DNA of 64,000 nt from Exophiala sp. HKRS030. Its lineage: Eukaryota; Ascomycota; Eurotiomycetes; Chaetothyriales; Herpotrichiellaceae. The DNA is taken from positions 186,001 to 250,000 of the forward strand of contig JAHWDD010000002.1 in the NCBI GenBank assembly GCA_023897205.1, in the 5' to 3' direction. This document shows positions 11,089 to 21,918 of the stretch, in pieces. Made by a program: the position numbers and the translations under genes. The notes under the pieces are model-generated. The model did no database searches. It was not told where the DNA came from and saw nothing but the letters and a program-made list of their open reading frames with translations. Every line of letters begins with the position of its first letter. The stretch's first letter is position 1.

Positions 11089-12543
11089 ATGGTCAATTCA
11101 AGCGGCGAAGTTGCGGCAGGAGAGTCGACCGGGTCACCAGCCAAGTACAAGCGGAAGTTGACCGAGGCACGTCGCGAGCAGAACCGTCGGTCTCAGCGAC
11201 TCTGGCGCGAGAAGCAGAAACAACGACGCGAAGAAGAGCTCAAATCCAAAGTTCAAGAAGAGCTACATAAGCTTGGAAGCCAACAGTCATCGTATGTACA
11301 GCGAGCAGATGACGGGTCAACCTTGGTGGCCGGCCACGATGCGATTCGAGTACCCAGCTCTGGAATCTCACAGCCTTGCGATCCCCAGGTCCAGGATCAA
11401 AAACCGATGGAGACTTCGGGTTCCTCATCAGACGAGGAGATCTGTCTTCCAGATCCAGTATTGCCTCTCACCACGGCTTTGTACTACTTCCTACCGCCTG
11501 ACCCGCAGGCGGTAGATATGCGATGTTTCTGGGGTTGTCCTCCAGGAATCGAGCACAACTTATATCAACCTCCACAACCGTCTCGGCGGCCTCGAGTAGT
11601 CTCGACAGAACCTCCTTCGACTACCTCTCCATATTCCATTCCGACCCTTGTCTCGTCGTGGAACGCATCTCCACCGTCCGCGCAAGGGGAGTCCCGTACT
11701 ACCACCCTTGCGCCACCGTCTTCCTTCTCCTCCGGGTCACACTTGCCATCGCCATACATCAATCACCTCCAGCTGGTCGGGGAGTCCTGCTTCGCCGCAA
11801 CGCTCTCCATCGCCACAGGTCTTGGGATCAGCAGAGCTTCGTACGTCAATGACCATCCGTCCCCCTTCTCAACCTCGTCTACTGCCGACATCCACACCAT
11901 CCCCGCCGACCTCCGACCGACGGCCATTCAGATCATGCTCCCACATCCGTGCTACCTGGATTGCATTCCATTCCCGCACTTTCGAAGCATGGCGGTATAT
12001 CTGTCCAGTCTCAATCGCCTGGACCATTGCAGCTTGTTCTTGGACATAATGCACGACGGAATGGTCTGCTGGGGCCGACGCGGCGCCAACGCCCAATACG
12101 GTAGGAGCATGCGCGACAGCGTACCGTGGAGCAAACGAAGTTGGGAAGTCAAACCATGGTTTCTCCGGAAATGGGCCTGGATCGCGAAAGCGGACATACC
12201 TGCCATCGACAGCGGTGACGCGTTGCAACACGCCAGCGAAGTCGGTTCTGTTGGTAATGACGATGACGACGAGGATGGCATGATCAGTGGAAGTCAGTGG
12301 TGGTGGTCATTGCACGGTGGGAACAAAGAAGACCACCAGGACAACCTGAATCGAAATGTTGTCGAGGGCTCGAAGCAACAGTCGCGGCAGCAGCAGCCAC
12401 AGCAGGAAGAACTGGGCAGCTATCTCAGTCGAATCTTGACCTGCAATGTCGCCATTCGACAAACGAATGAGAAACATCTGCTCAGGAAATGGGACGGTGT
12501 ACACGACAACGACTACTACGCAGACCCTTTAAGTAACGATTGA
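11089..12543 (+). CDS. bZIP transcription factor with DUF3425
   Basis: A DNA-binding regulator of the fungal bZIP-DUF3425 class. Single exon, 484 residues. The basic region lies at ~17-45 (KRKLTEARREQNRRSQRLWR), with the invariant Asn and Arg spaced NxxxxxxxR, followed by a short weak zipper (EELKSKVQEELHKL). The middle (~70-260) is low-complexity Ser/Pro/Thr. The C-terminal half carries the DUF3425 pattern (ADLRPTAIQIMLPHPCYLDC...FPHFR...WGRRG...WSKRSWEVKPWFLRKW). Proteins of this class regulate stress, nutrition or secondary metabolism; the target is unknown. The neighbouring acetate kinase and aquaglyceroporin do not form an obvious cluster with it. Confidence 0.9.
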   Translation: MVNSSGEVAAGESTGSPAKYKRKLTEARREQNRRSQRLWREKQKQRREEELKSKVQEELHKLGSQQSSYVQRADDGSTLVAGHDAIRVPSSGISQPCDPQVQDQKPMETSGSSSDEEICLPDPVLPLTTALYYFLPPDPQAVDMRCFWGCPPGIEHNLYQPPQPSRRPRVVSTEPPSTTSPYSIPTLVSSWNASPPSAQGESRTTTLAPPSSFSSGSHLPSPYINHLQLVGESCFAATLSIATGLGISRASYVNDHPSPFSTSSTADIHTIPADLRPTAIQIMLPHPCYLDCIPFPHFRSMAVYLSSLNRLDHCSLFLDIMHDGMVCWGRRGANAQYGRSMRDSVPWSKRSWEVKPWFLRKWAWIAKADIPAIDSGDALQHASEVGSVGNDDDDEDGMISGSQWWWSLHGGNKEDHQDNLNRNVVEGSKQQSRQQQPQQEELGSYLSRILTCNVAIRQTNEKHLLRKWDGVHDNDYYADPLSND

Positions 12544-13150
12544 TTCATGAGGTACTTGTTGAGATATCATTTGACAACGTTGGCATCTGACCCTTTGCGG
12601 GTGGACTGTATCTGTAGCCGGAAAACCCTCCGTCCTAGTGCTGGATACGCATAAGAGTACCTGCCTATGTACAGTAATCAAGTGTTAATTCAGGTATATG
12701 GTAAAACGAATATTATAGCTGTCTAATCATCAGCTCAGCGAATTAATAAGGCAGCATCTGATCGCGAAACGAACCTATGAGATCTAGATTTTTGGTACCA
12801 ATCGCGATGCCCGATTGACGCATGTTCCACATGCTCTTCCGATCTTCCCATGTGCCGTTTGTCTCGCATAAAAGAGTTCGGGATGATGCATTGCGAAGGT
12901 TTCATGGTAACATAAGGTGAGCATAGTGTGTCTCTTTCATTACTTCAGAAGCTCTCTTCAATAAATATATGCACGCGTGGGGTGACATAATAATCCTCTC
13001 ATTACCCATTAGTTTCTCCGTACGGAGGAGATAAATAGGTCTTGCAGGCAGTGAACGCCTACAAATTAATCGCCGACAAACCCCTCGATAAAACAAAAGG
13101 TCGGCTTGAGGACTTGCACATTACTAGGTCATTCACTGAAACCCACCACC
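12544..13150. other. Intergenic, acetate kinase promoter
   Basis: Contains a perfect 12-bp palindrome CTCCGTACGGAG at 13016-13027, related to the TACTCCGTA nonamer found elsewhere, ~125 bp before the acetate kinase ATG. No gene is seen. Confidence 0.45.
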
Positions 13151-14498
13151 ATGTCTTCATTCCTCATCCTCAGCATCAACGCAGGAAGCTCGAGTCTCAA
13201 AACCACCCTCTACCTCGAAGAAGGCGAGGATGGAGATAAGAAGCTGAGTAAACTGGCGAGTGCCCAGATCTCCGACATCAACAATCCACCAGCCCATCTC
13301 AAATACGTCCGGGGTTCCTACAAAGACACCAGCGAACTCGGTCAGGTGGCCGACCACAAGGCGGCATTCAACCACGTCCTCAATGCCTTCCTGACCGACT
13401 CGGAGATCCCTCAGGCCTCGCACCGAGAAGACATCCACTACGCCTGTCACCGGGTGGTGCATGGAGGCTCGTTCGAAGATGATCAGTTGATAACCAAAGA
13501 GACGTTTGACAAGATTGAGAAATTGTCGGATCTGGCACCACTGTACGCTCTTCCCTGTCCCTTCTGCCTTTCTAGCCCTCTTGAACGGACGAACGCATAC
13601 TGACTGACTTGTGAACCAAAAAAGACATAATGCCTCCGCAGTCAGCCTCATGATTGCCTGCCAGGAGCAGCTCCCCCAAGTCACCAACGTCGCCTGCTTT
13701 GACTCCGGTTTCCACCATACCATGCCCGACTACGTCAAGACGTATGCGATCGACCAGAAGATTGCGAAAGAGAAGGGTCTGCGGAAATACGGGTTCCACG
13801 GCCTCAGTTACAAATACATCAGCCGCCGCGTGGCCGAGTATCTGAACAAACCTCTTGAGGAGACGAGCATTATAGCCCTCCACCTGGGCAGCGGAGCCTC
13901 TGCCTGTGCCATCAAGAACGGCCAGTCCATAGATACCACCATGGGCCTGACCCCGGTATCGGGCCTCCCCGGTGGTTCTCGCACGGGGGACATCGATCCC
14001 AGTCTGGTCTTCCACTACACCTCTGACGCGAGTGCGCTGAGCCCCAACAGCACTAAAGATTTACACATTTCTGCCGCCGAGGAGATCCTCAATAAGCAGT
14101 CAGGCTGGAAGGCTCTGACCGGGACCACCGATTTCTCCAAGATCGCCGACCCTAACGCCCCCGACACACACAAGCTCGCCTTCAACATCTTCGTGGACCG
14201 CATCGTTGGCTATGTCGGCAACTACTTTGTAAAGTTGGATGGCAAGGTCGATGCCTTGGTCTTCTCCGGCGGTATTGGCGAGAAAAGCGCATATCTACGG
14301 GAAGTCGTAACGAACAAGGTGTCCTGTCTCGGCTTTACCTTGGACCAGGAGAAGAACAGCAAGGCTGCAGAGACTGGCGATATTGTCGATATCGGTACCA
14401 GTCAAAAACTTCGCACGCTCATGTGCGAGACGGACGAAGACATCGAAATGGCCTACACAGCGGCGTACCATCCCGAGCGTATCGGGCAAGGAGAGTGA
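13151..14498 (+). CDS. Acetate kinase
   Basis: Interconverts acetyl phosphate + ADP and acetate + ATP. Exons 13151-13542 and 13625-14498 (intron 13543-13624, donor GTACGC, weak acceptor AAAG) give 421 residues. Family blocks are present: the N-terminal nucleotide/phosphate motif ILSINAGSSSLK, ACHRVVHGG, the FDSGFHHTMP block, KYGFHGLSYKY, HLGSGASACAI, PGGSRTGDIDP, and FSGGIGEKSAYLR near the C terminus. The start has a strong context (ACCACCATG). In filamentous fungi this enzyme is thought to work with phosphoketolase (Xfp), which supplies acetyl phosphate; no phosphoketolase gene is in this window. Likely cytosolic, since no targeting signal is seen. Confidence 0.95.
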
Positions 14499-14814
14499 AA
14501 TTTTCCTGCGATCCCTTAAATCTTGACACGGTTGCACACCTTTATTTAACTTTTCTCTGGGACAGTGGCCGCCTAGTCCCTCGCAATACGGCACAAGTTA
14601 TGATAGGCTGTTAGTATGGTTAAACTTCAAAGGAAACAGCTGCAACCTGTAAATCCAAGCAGGCAGGTTTGAAGCGGGCAGGATGAGGAGCTTTCGAATT
14701 CATGTATAAATTCTCCTCATCCTTCTTGTTCCATTCTCTGCCCGCAAAGATCAAAGTCCATCATCTTCCTCCTCCTTTAGCAACGCAACCTACGAACCAA
14801 ATTTTTGCGATGGG
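14499..14814. other. Intergenic, DUF3669 gene promoter
   Basis: About 316 bp. A TATA-like TATAAA is at 14705-14710, followed by a pyrimidine-rich stretch to ~14780, the usual look of a fungal core promoter and leader. Confidence 0.5.
14705..14710 (+). promoter_or_regulatory. TATA-like element
   Basis: TATAAA 105 bp upstream of the DUF3669 start, followed by CT-rich sequence. Confidence 0.45.
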
Positions 14815-14863
14815 ATGGCGACTACCAACCAACGGCGACACGTCGGCGATATCACTGGAGTGA
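14810..14863 (+). other. Overlapping upstream ORF (17 codons)
   Basis: An ATG at 14810, five bases before the DUF3669 ATG and in another frame, opens a 17-codon frame that ends at TGA 14861-14863 inside the main coding region. Both ATGs have G at -3 and G at +4. If the mRNA starts upstream of it, scanning ribosomes would meet this ATG first, so main-frame translation would depend on leaky scanning. Confidence 0.4.
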
Positions 14864-15975
14864 CTGTCGTGGATGAGGTTGAGTTGAAACGGCTTAAGCC
14901 AGAACAGATACTGTCCTTATTGTTGTCTACTCGAACGTTCATCTCGACGACCCCCACAAATCAACTCGAGAACCACCGAGAGATCGGCAAAGGCCAAACA
15001 GGAACAGTGTTTTCGGTGGCCGGGACGCCATGTGTGCTGAAGGTGGCCAACGAGGGAAGGTCTGACCAGCTTTGGAACGATTGCGTCAGACATAGAACGG
15101 TCGAAGAAAGTTTCAAGTTGACTTCGATCTCGTTTCGACGAGAGATCAACATTCCGCCGATCTGCGACTGGGTTCCCGCCGATAGTGATCGGTTCTGGGA
15201 TCGAAACTTGCCCCTCATTCCCGGTGGCCAAATGAAGAGGAGGACCTACGCGCTGGTCACGGGCAGGATCGACCCTGTCCCCGAATCCGTAAGAGAGGCC
15301 CTTGTAGACGTCTTCGCGCCTCGAGAAATCAGAGCCTGGAAACGAGCCTTTCTTGCAGAAGAAGCAAACAAAGACTGCTTGATCCGCATCTACATGGGTC
15401 GCCGTAGGACGACGAAACGTACTACTAGTACTAGTACTTTCAAGCTCCGAAATTTCGACATGACCATTGACGAAATGGAATTGTTGAGTCTTGATACTAC
15501 TTTGTTCGCTCGGACCATGGCTGAAACCTTGGCCATCATGCACTGGAAGGCAGGCTTGGACGCCAACGACGTCGAGTTTGTCATAGGCACGGGCCCAATC
15601 ATAAAACCGGCAGGCAGCGTTGACGACTTTGCCGCGGCGACCAAGGACACCGCTCCTTGCCGGCTCGCCTACGACCCCCATGACCGACCACTCGGCATAT
15701 GGCTGCTCGATTTCGACCAGTGCAAACCCTTCGACATGAAAGAGCCGGAAAAAGGGATCAAGCAGTTGCGGGACGGCTTCTTTTTCAACGATCCATACTA
15801 TCCACGACCCTCGACGCTCGGCAACGACAAGGACAACAAGCTCTGGCAGATGTTCAGAGCAAGATACCTCGACGTCGGTAAAGCCTTGACTGACAATGAC
15901 GGCCCTCGACAATTCATCGGCGCCGTGGAGCAGGAAGCCCGGCGCCGCGCGGCCGGAGGATCTATGTTCCAGTGA
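14815..15975 (+). CDS. DUF3669 family protein
   Basis: Single exon, 386 residues. The sequence follows the DUF3669 pattern closely: a kinase-like glycine-rich start (EIGKGQTGTVF, ~57), VLKVANEG, LWNDCVRH, EANKDCLIRIYMG, KLRNFDMTIDEME, the MHWKAGLDANDVEFVIG block and a C-terminal WLLDFDQCKPF...FFFNDPYYPRP. The LLDFDQC and Gly-loop suggest a distant protein-kinase/phosphotransferase fold, but the family has no established biochemical role. Such genes are multi-copy and lineage-specific in Pezizomycotina. A (TACTAG)-type short repeat inside codes for an RTTSTSTF stretch. It converges on the ABM-like gene at 16232. Confidence 0.85.
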   Translation: MATTNQRRHVGDITGVTVVDEVELKRLKPEQILSLLLSTRTFISTTPTNQLENHREIGKGQTGTVFSVAGTPCVLKVANEGRSDQLWNDCVRHRTVEESFKLTSISFRREINIPPICDWVPADSDRFWDRNLPLIPGGQMKRRTYALVTGRIDPVPESVREALVDVFAPREIRAWKRAFLAEEANKDCLIRIYMGRRRTTKRTTSTSTFKLRNFDMTIDEMELLSLDTTLFARTMAETLAIMHWKAGLDANDVEFVIGTGPIIKPAGSVDDFAAATKDTAPCRLAYDPHDRPLGIWLLDFDQCKPFDMKEPEKGIKQLRDGFFFNDPYYPRPSTLGNDKDNKLWQMFRARYLDVGKALTDNDGPRQFIGAVEQEARRRAAGGSMFQ

Positions 15976-16231
15976 TTCAGGTTGTTCACTCAACGGGTTG
16001 TCACTGGTGGGCCCCTTAGGCAGAGCAAGAGATAGAGGGTGTGTCGACCATAGGATAGATGTGCTACAGTCGCTTATTCAGGACACTAATGAATAAAACT
16101 ACTTTTCTACTCGACGATCTTCCTGCGGTCAACGGTTCTAGTCGTTATAGTTTGGCCCCTTGTCTCACGCCCGTGCCAAAGCAGGGTATCTGAATAACCA
16201 TCGCAGCCCCGGCCTAGAAATGACCACGATC

Positions 16232-17017
16232 TCATTCTCTGACGGCGCAGATCAACCCGTACAACCTCACGTCCATCTCCTCCGCCCCAATCTCATCCAA
16301 CTTATCCACGATCGTGCCCGTCAGGGCGGAGGCCTTCCCGAACGGCGCGCCGATCGGTTCCGCGAATTCGATGATGACCATCCACCGCGACTGGTCTTGC
16401 TTGGAATCATCTGCTTGGAACCGAACCTCGTCGTACGACTTGGTGGAGCTGCCTGATTTTGTCGCCTCGTCGTCGTGTTCCAACAGGTGCAGCGCCAGAG
16501 AACTGGGAAATGCCGCGAGGCTGGGCCAACCTACAGCCTGTATCCATTTGCCCAAATCCGTTCTGGCCTCGGCTGACCGAGGCGGATAAAATACAATGTG
16601 TGCTATCGTGGCGCCGACGCCGGTGGAACACTTGTCAAACTCATCTCGTGCGACGGAGAAGAGCACGTTGCACGCCGACCTGTTCATCGACGCAAGGACC
16701 GGCATGTATTGTTTCGTGCCCGGGGTAGGGTTGTTCAATGCTTCCATGTAATCAGGCGAGGTAAGGGTCGAAAGCGCCGAAACCTCGTAGCACACCAGAT
16801 ACTGCGACGCGGCCGTCTCGGGGTCCCTCGCAAAGTACCGGCGTGTCCGGTGGAATCCTGGGATCGCAAGACGTTCGGGAAGATGTTCGTTGGTCCACCA
16901 GGCGTTGAGGGCATTCTCGTCAATCGAAGTGTCCTCGGGGTTGAGAGAACCCCATATCACGAGCATTGCCGCGCCCTGGTTGAAAGAGTGTGTTGTTGCT
17001 TTGATATCAGTCGTCAT
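16232..17017 (-). CDS. EthD/ABM-like (dimeric alpha-beta barrel) protein
   Basis: Single exon, 261 residues, starting at the ATG at 17017. The N-terminal half resembles EthD-type ferredoxin-fold proteins: an early beta strand (AAMLVIWGSL), then DENALNAWWTNEHLPERLAIPGFHRTRRYF, with WxxxHLPE being the typical helix, then QYLVCYEVSAL. A second, weaker barrel unit seems to follow (TIAHIVFYPP...SSLALHLLEHD...WMVIIEFAEP). Members act in polyketide or aromatic metabolism or are uncharacterised; no biosynthetic neighbour is here, so the function is unknown. Transcribed divergently from the NDUFA8 gene. Confidence 0.72.
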   Translation of the reverse strand: MTTDIKATTHSFNQGAAMLVIWGSLNPEDTSIDENALNAWWTNEHLPERLAIPGFHRTRRYFARDPETAASQYLVCYEVSALSTLTSPDYMEALNNPTPGTKQYMPVLASMNRSACNVLFSVARDEFDKCSTGVGATIAHIVFYPPRSAEARTDLGKWIQAVGWPSLAAFPSSLALHLLEHDDEATKSGSSTKSYDEVRFQADDSKQDQSRWMVIIEFAEPIGAPFGKASALTGTIVDKLDEIGAEEMDVRLYGLICAVRE

Positions 17018-17651
17018 CACGGCGGCGGCGGGCTGTCAGGCACCTAGGTATGTATCACTTTGTCGAGAGTAGTATGTTTCCTGTCGTAGAAAAACGCGTG
17101 ATCGAGGTGTGAACATCTGCTTGGAGGGGAAAGAACGGGCTCTGGAAGAAGAACGAGTTCGCGGCGAGATCGACACAAGCTGACCTACCTGTAAGACAAA
17201 CTCCCCCTTCCTGTTGATAGGAAGACGATGCTCATGAGACACTCCACAGCGCAGAACGGCACTACGAAGTTCCATCTCCAACAGTTTCTCCGCAAGCCTG
17301 GGTATTAGAGATGTTACCCAAGGGTTTGGAGATCTTGCGACCTGAATGAGAAGTTGTCCAGTATATCTGCGGAAATTATATCATTTCGTGAGCACGCGGG
17401 TACATCTGACAAGATATTCAACTTATTTGCTGAATCGTGGAGCAGATGGAAGTTGAGGGAGAGTGGGAGCTGTGCGGCCAAACTTGTAGGTACTTAGAGC
17501 GGCGGCGGACCGTGTCCCAATAAAGCCAGCTTAAGCCTTGGCGTCGGAATGTCGAGCTCCGCCAGTGACTGACTGCGCTTTGCTTCCTAAGAAACCAGGT
17601 ACACCGGTCCTTTCAATATAAACCAAGCCGCTTCCTTTGAGCCTTGCAATC
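17018..17651. other. Divergent promoter region
   Basis: Shared upstream region of the ABM-like gene (minus) and NDUFA8 (plus). ACCTAGGTA occurs at 17042-17050 and a TATAAA at 17617-17622, 30 bp before the NDUFA8 ATG. Confidence 0.45.
17617..17622 (+). promoter_or_regulatory. TATA-like element
   Basis: TATAAA 30 bp upstream of the NDUFA8 start codon. So close to the ATG that the leader would be very short if it is used. Confidence 0.3.
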
Positions 17652-18405
17652 ATGGCGGATCGTGAGGCAAGGTATGAAATGCTCCTCGTACAAGGCTGAA
17701 GAGAGAGAGAGAGAGAGAGAAGCTGACTCCCAGCCCGCCAGGTTCAACACCGACGTCGTCGTCGACACGACGCCTATGCCCGATCATATCCCCAAGGTGA
17801 AAGAGATCGGAGCTACATCGGCGCCTTTATTGAGTGCAGCCTACTTTATCGGCGCGAGATGTCGATCATACAACGACGACTACATGCAGTGCAAGACCGA
17901 GTCTTATGGGAGAGGAGAGCTTGACTGTATGAAGGAAGGAAGAAAAGTGACGAGATGTGCAGCGAGCGTGTTAGTAGTATTTCCAATCTTTTGCGGGCAG
18001 TCATATTGGAAGGGAGGCAGGCAAGTTGAAACTGACATTGCTCTTCAAACAGGATCGATGATATCAACAAGAACTGTCTGGAAGAATTCCGAGCGCATTG
18101 GAGTTGTTTGGAAAACTACAACCACCAATTATACCAATGTCGAAGACCTGAACGAGTACTGAACAGATGCGTCTTTCAAAAGATTGTACGGACCTTCCAG
18201 CCACTGCAAAAGCTGTGGCTGCACATTGACAGAACGCGGACTGACATGAGTACAGGGATTGGAGAAGACAATTCCGGACACGCCCAAGGGTCAGACACCA
18301 ATTCACCTCAGAGACAAGCAGACATTCGCCGATAACACGAGGGTAGTATACCCATGGGAGAAGGATGTGGGCATCCGAAAAGATCAGGCTACCCAGCCCT
18401 CATAA
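17652..18405 (+). CDS. Complex I subunit NDUFA8 (20.8-kDa type)
   Basis: Accessory subunit of mitochondrial NADH:ubiquinone oxidoreductase on the intermembrane-space side. Four exons: 17652-17671, 17742-17969, 18053-18185, 18256-18405; all introns are GT...AG and the joined frame gives 176 residues, the family's usual length. Four CX9C motifs are visible (CRSYNDDYMQC, CMKEGRKVTRC, CLEEFRAHWSC, CRRPERVLNRC), typical of Mia40-imported twin-CX9C proteins. The block EIGATSAPLLSAAYFIGARC is highly conserved. The first exon has only 20 nt, and intron 1 contains a (GA)10 microsatellite. The donor GTTAGT of intron 2 was chosen because it restores the conserved ASVIDDIN. Confidence 0.93.
17701..17721 (+). 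repeat. (GA)10 microsatellite in NDUFA8 intron 1
   Basis: Ten uninterrupted GA units inside the 70-nt first intron, between donor and branch region. Confidence 0.85.
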
Positions 18406-19135
18406 ACATTTGACTAACGGGGGAGCTGTTGCGGCGAGTCTTAACGTAAAGAGGAGCATAACATGGGAAAACTTGTACATACTACATACATCACAAGAAA
18501 GAGGCATGAATCAAAATTGCCTTCCTGCCAGGCTACAGAACTGACTGTAGCGAGCTTTCACCATTTGACATCATGGTCGCCATGTACGGAGTAGACCTGT
18601 ACCCATAGCATGTTTGCGAATATTTTCCCGCACTCAGTGCCTGTACTCGTACTAGTAACCTGGATATTTGGCTACCACTATATCCTAACCCTAGTTCGGC
18701 CTCGGAAAATAGCAAAGAGAGAGAAGCCATCGTCGTTCACAACCCAAGAACAACACGCGACTGATCCTCAACGCCAGCCAGAATCAACCTCCAGTCATTG
18801 TCGAGCATTTGGTAATATCCCAGAAGTGCCCTATAACGGAAGGTTGGCCGGATACGTATAAAGCGGCGGGCAGTGACACAGCTTGCCGGGCCCATCAGTG
18901 AAATGGCCTGATGATCCCTGTAAATACTGTCCAAAAGGCCAGATGCCTCGAAACAAACAGGCCTAATGCACTCCAAGCCCAACAACTCGACAACGGCCTC
19001 TTCCCACTGGCTACACCTGCACACCAGACCTTCCCTGTCCATGACCGCACACACATGATGTCTTTGATCATACCCATGCACTGAAAGCCTGCAATTCAAT
19101 TAGTCTCGGTCTCCATCCCCCTGCTCGCTGCCGTC
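18406..19135. other. Intergenic, SEY1 upstream region
   Basis: Two frames (18610-18861 plus, 18737-19099 minus) overlap each other and show no family features, so neither is called. TACGGAGTA lies at 18585-18593. Confidence 0.4.
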
Positions 19136-21918
19136 ATGGCGAACTCGAGTCTCTCCCCTTCCCAATCTACCATGTCTCCCATAGGCACTGCGAGACCATT
19201 TCCAGCAAGCCGCGCCTACACTGCGCCAGACAAAATGACGGCTAATGGCCATTTTGCGTCTGCTGGTCAGAATGGGGAAGCCAACTTTGAGAATGGCGTG
19301 CAGGTCATTGATGAGGACAAAGATTTCAAGTAAGTGTCCTCCTTTTGGACTACTATACTCGCCCACACAAATTGCTGACGGATGGTGCTGCAGTCCGGAT
19401 CTATCCAAATACTTGAATTATACCAACGTTTCTCACTCCGGATTCAACTACCACTTGATCTCCGTCTTTGGATCACAGTCAACCGGCAAATCCACCCTCC
19501 TGAATGCGCTCTTCGGTACCGATTTCTCCGTCATGTCTGAGGCGGAGCGCAGGCAAACGACCAAAGGAATTTGGCTTTCCAAGAACAAAAGCACGCAGGC
19601 AAACATGGCGGAGAATATTTTGGTTATGGACGTCGAAGGCACGGATGGCCGAGAACGAGGCGAGGATCAAGATTTTGAACGGAAGAGCTCTTTATTCGCG
19701 CTCGCCACGAGCGAGGTCTTGATGGTCAATGTGTGGGAACATCAGGTCGGCTTATACCAAGGCGCCAACATGGGCCTGTTGAAGACGGTCTTCGAGGTCA
19801 ATCTACAGCTTTTTTTGAAGGACAGGAAGTCGACCTCCCGCAGCCTCCTCTATTTCGTCATTCGAGATTTCCTCGGCACTACACCATTACAAAACCTACG
19901 GAACACCCTGATGCAGGACATGGGCAGGATCTGGCAGAGTCTGTCCAAACCACCCGGGCTGGAAAAGAGCAGCATTGACGACTATTTTGATTTCGCATTC
20001 ACAGCCCTTCCTCATAAGCTATATCAACCCGAGCAATTTAAATCGGAGGTGGCCAAAATGGCGACCCGATTCCGAGACGGTCATCGAGACCCTCGAAGGG
20101 ACGCACTGCTGGGGGAGTTTGAAGGAGGAGTTTTCCTACCAGAGTACCATCGTCGCATTCCTGCTGATGGGTTTGCGCACTACGCAGAGGGCATCTGGGA
20201 TCAGATCGTTCATAACAAAGACTTGGATCTACCTACGCAACAGGAATTGTTGGCGCAATTTCGGTGTGACGAGATTATGCGCGAGGTCATGCTTCTGTTT
20301 GACGAGACGATCACTCCCTTCGAAACACAACAAGCAGATTCTGCCAGGACGGGCGCCGCAGAGGTCATCCCCAGCCTAGGCGCCGCGATGCGTCAAGCTC
20401 GAGCCGAAGCCATTAAAAACTTTGAAACAGAGGCAAGCAGATATCATAAGGGGGTGTACCAACGGAAGCGGACCGAGTTGGAAGGCAAGACGGATGCGAG
20501 ACTGAAGGTACTTTTGTCCGGTCAACTCAGTGCTGCGCACAAACTGGGAGTACAGGAGTTCAGTGACGCTGTTAGCGGCGCCGTCAAAGCTGGGCAGAAG
20601 AAAGGCGCATCGTACGACTTTGCCGAGATTGTTAAGGAGCAGACACAGGTGGCGCTGAAACGATTTGAGTCGATTGCTAAAGAAGCCGTCATTGAAGGTG
20701 TATCTTGGTCGGATTACAAGCAGGCAATGGTGCTGTATCAGAAGGATCTGGACAAGGTTTCCGGACAGCTGCGCAGGGACGAGATGCGACGACTGGCCAC
20801 ACGTGTCGAGAGATGGGTCCGAAGCAGATTAAACGACAGCATTGGCTTGGAATTCAATTCTTTGGGCTCCGGCCGTAGCGGATCCGGAGCCCCCGAACAC
20901 GGAGAGAAACCGACCGAGAAAGGAATCTGGGATCGTATATGGAATCTTTTCACCGCCACCGTTCAAGATGCAGAGAAACGCTTTGCTGACCGAGCAGCTT
21001 CCTTTGACGCTAGTGCCGAAGAAGTCGAAGTAGGTCGATGGCGACTGAGACGCAAGTCTTGGGCTGTTTTGCGCTCGAAGATCGACGAGGAAATGATGGA
21101 AGGTAACCTCTTGCTCAAGCTTCGGGAGAATTTCGAGGACAAATTTCGATACGACGAGGCCGGTGTGCCTAGAATATGGCGACCCACCGACGACATCGAA
21201 GGTGTGTATACACGAGCTCGCGAAAGCACGCTGACGCTCATTCCGCTACTGTCGCGGTTCCGACATTCCGAATCTGGCGTACCGCCTCCTCTTGATCGCT
21301 GGGTCGGCCCGACGCCGGCGGCTGCCACTGCTGCAGACGAGGAGGACCTTACGCCCATCGGAGGCGTGGATGAGGAAGAGGGCAAAAGCCTGGAGGAAGA
21401 GACGACCATTCTCAACGAGGCCAAGAGACAGGACCTGACGGTTCGGTTCAAGAAGGCTGCCGATGGGGTATACGTCGAGGCCAAACGTAGCGCGATTGGT
21501 GGCATGACGCAAGTACCCTTGTACTTTTACGGTCTTTTACTCGCCCTCGGATGGAACGAGATCGTTGCCGGTAAGGAAACTCTGATCTGTCGTGTGAGTC
21601 ACAATGCTAACATCCGTTCCTCCTACAGTGCTTAGAAACCCGGTGTACTTCGTGTTTCTCATCCTTGTTGGAATTGGGGCATATGTCACGTACACCCTGA
21701 ACCTGTGGGGTCCAATGTTCAACATGGCCAACGCAGCATCTCAGCAGGCTCTCGAGGAAGGCAAGCGAAGGCTGCGAGAGTTTTTGGAGGAAAATCCGAC
21801 TGCACGGCAAGCCGTGGCCATGTCGAGCAACAACAATGATTACGAAATGACGAATTTGTCCAAATCTCCCAAGGTCAAAACCGACGGGGCCGACGACGAG
21901 GACGAGGACGAGATATAG
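19136..21918 (+). CDS. SEY1: Sey1/RHD3-type ER-fusion GTPase
   Basis: Dynamin-like GTPase that fuses ER tubules and maintains the ER network (fungal counterpart of atlastin). Exons 19136-19329, 19394-21570, 21629-21918; introns GT...AG; 886 residues. GTPase motifs: P-loop GSQSTGKS at ~91-98, switch-2 DVEGTDG, and RDFLGTT with the G4 Arg-Asp. A long helical stalk follows. Near the C terminus two closely spaced membrane segments ([14 protein letters not shown] and [19 protein letters not shown]) form a hairpin anchor, with the second intron between them. The acidic tail ends DEDEDEI. The N-terminal ~65 residues are a variable cytosolic leader; an ATG at 19172 is a possible alternative start. 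Confidence 0.96.

Noticed and set aside
14917..15993. 358-codon minus-strand frame
   Set aside because: Antisense to the DUF3669 gene, which matches its family along its length.
18610..19099. Two overlapping frames upstream of SEY1, one with a possible membrane segment
   Set aside because: They overlap on opposite strands and neither shows conserved features; best seen as SEY1 upstream sequence.
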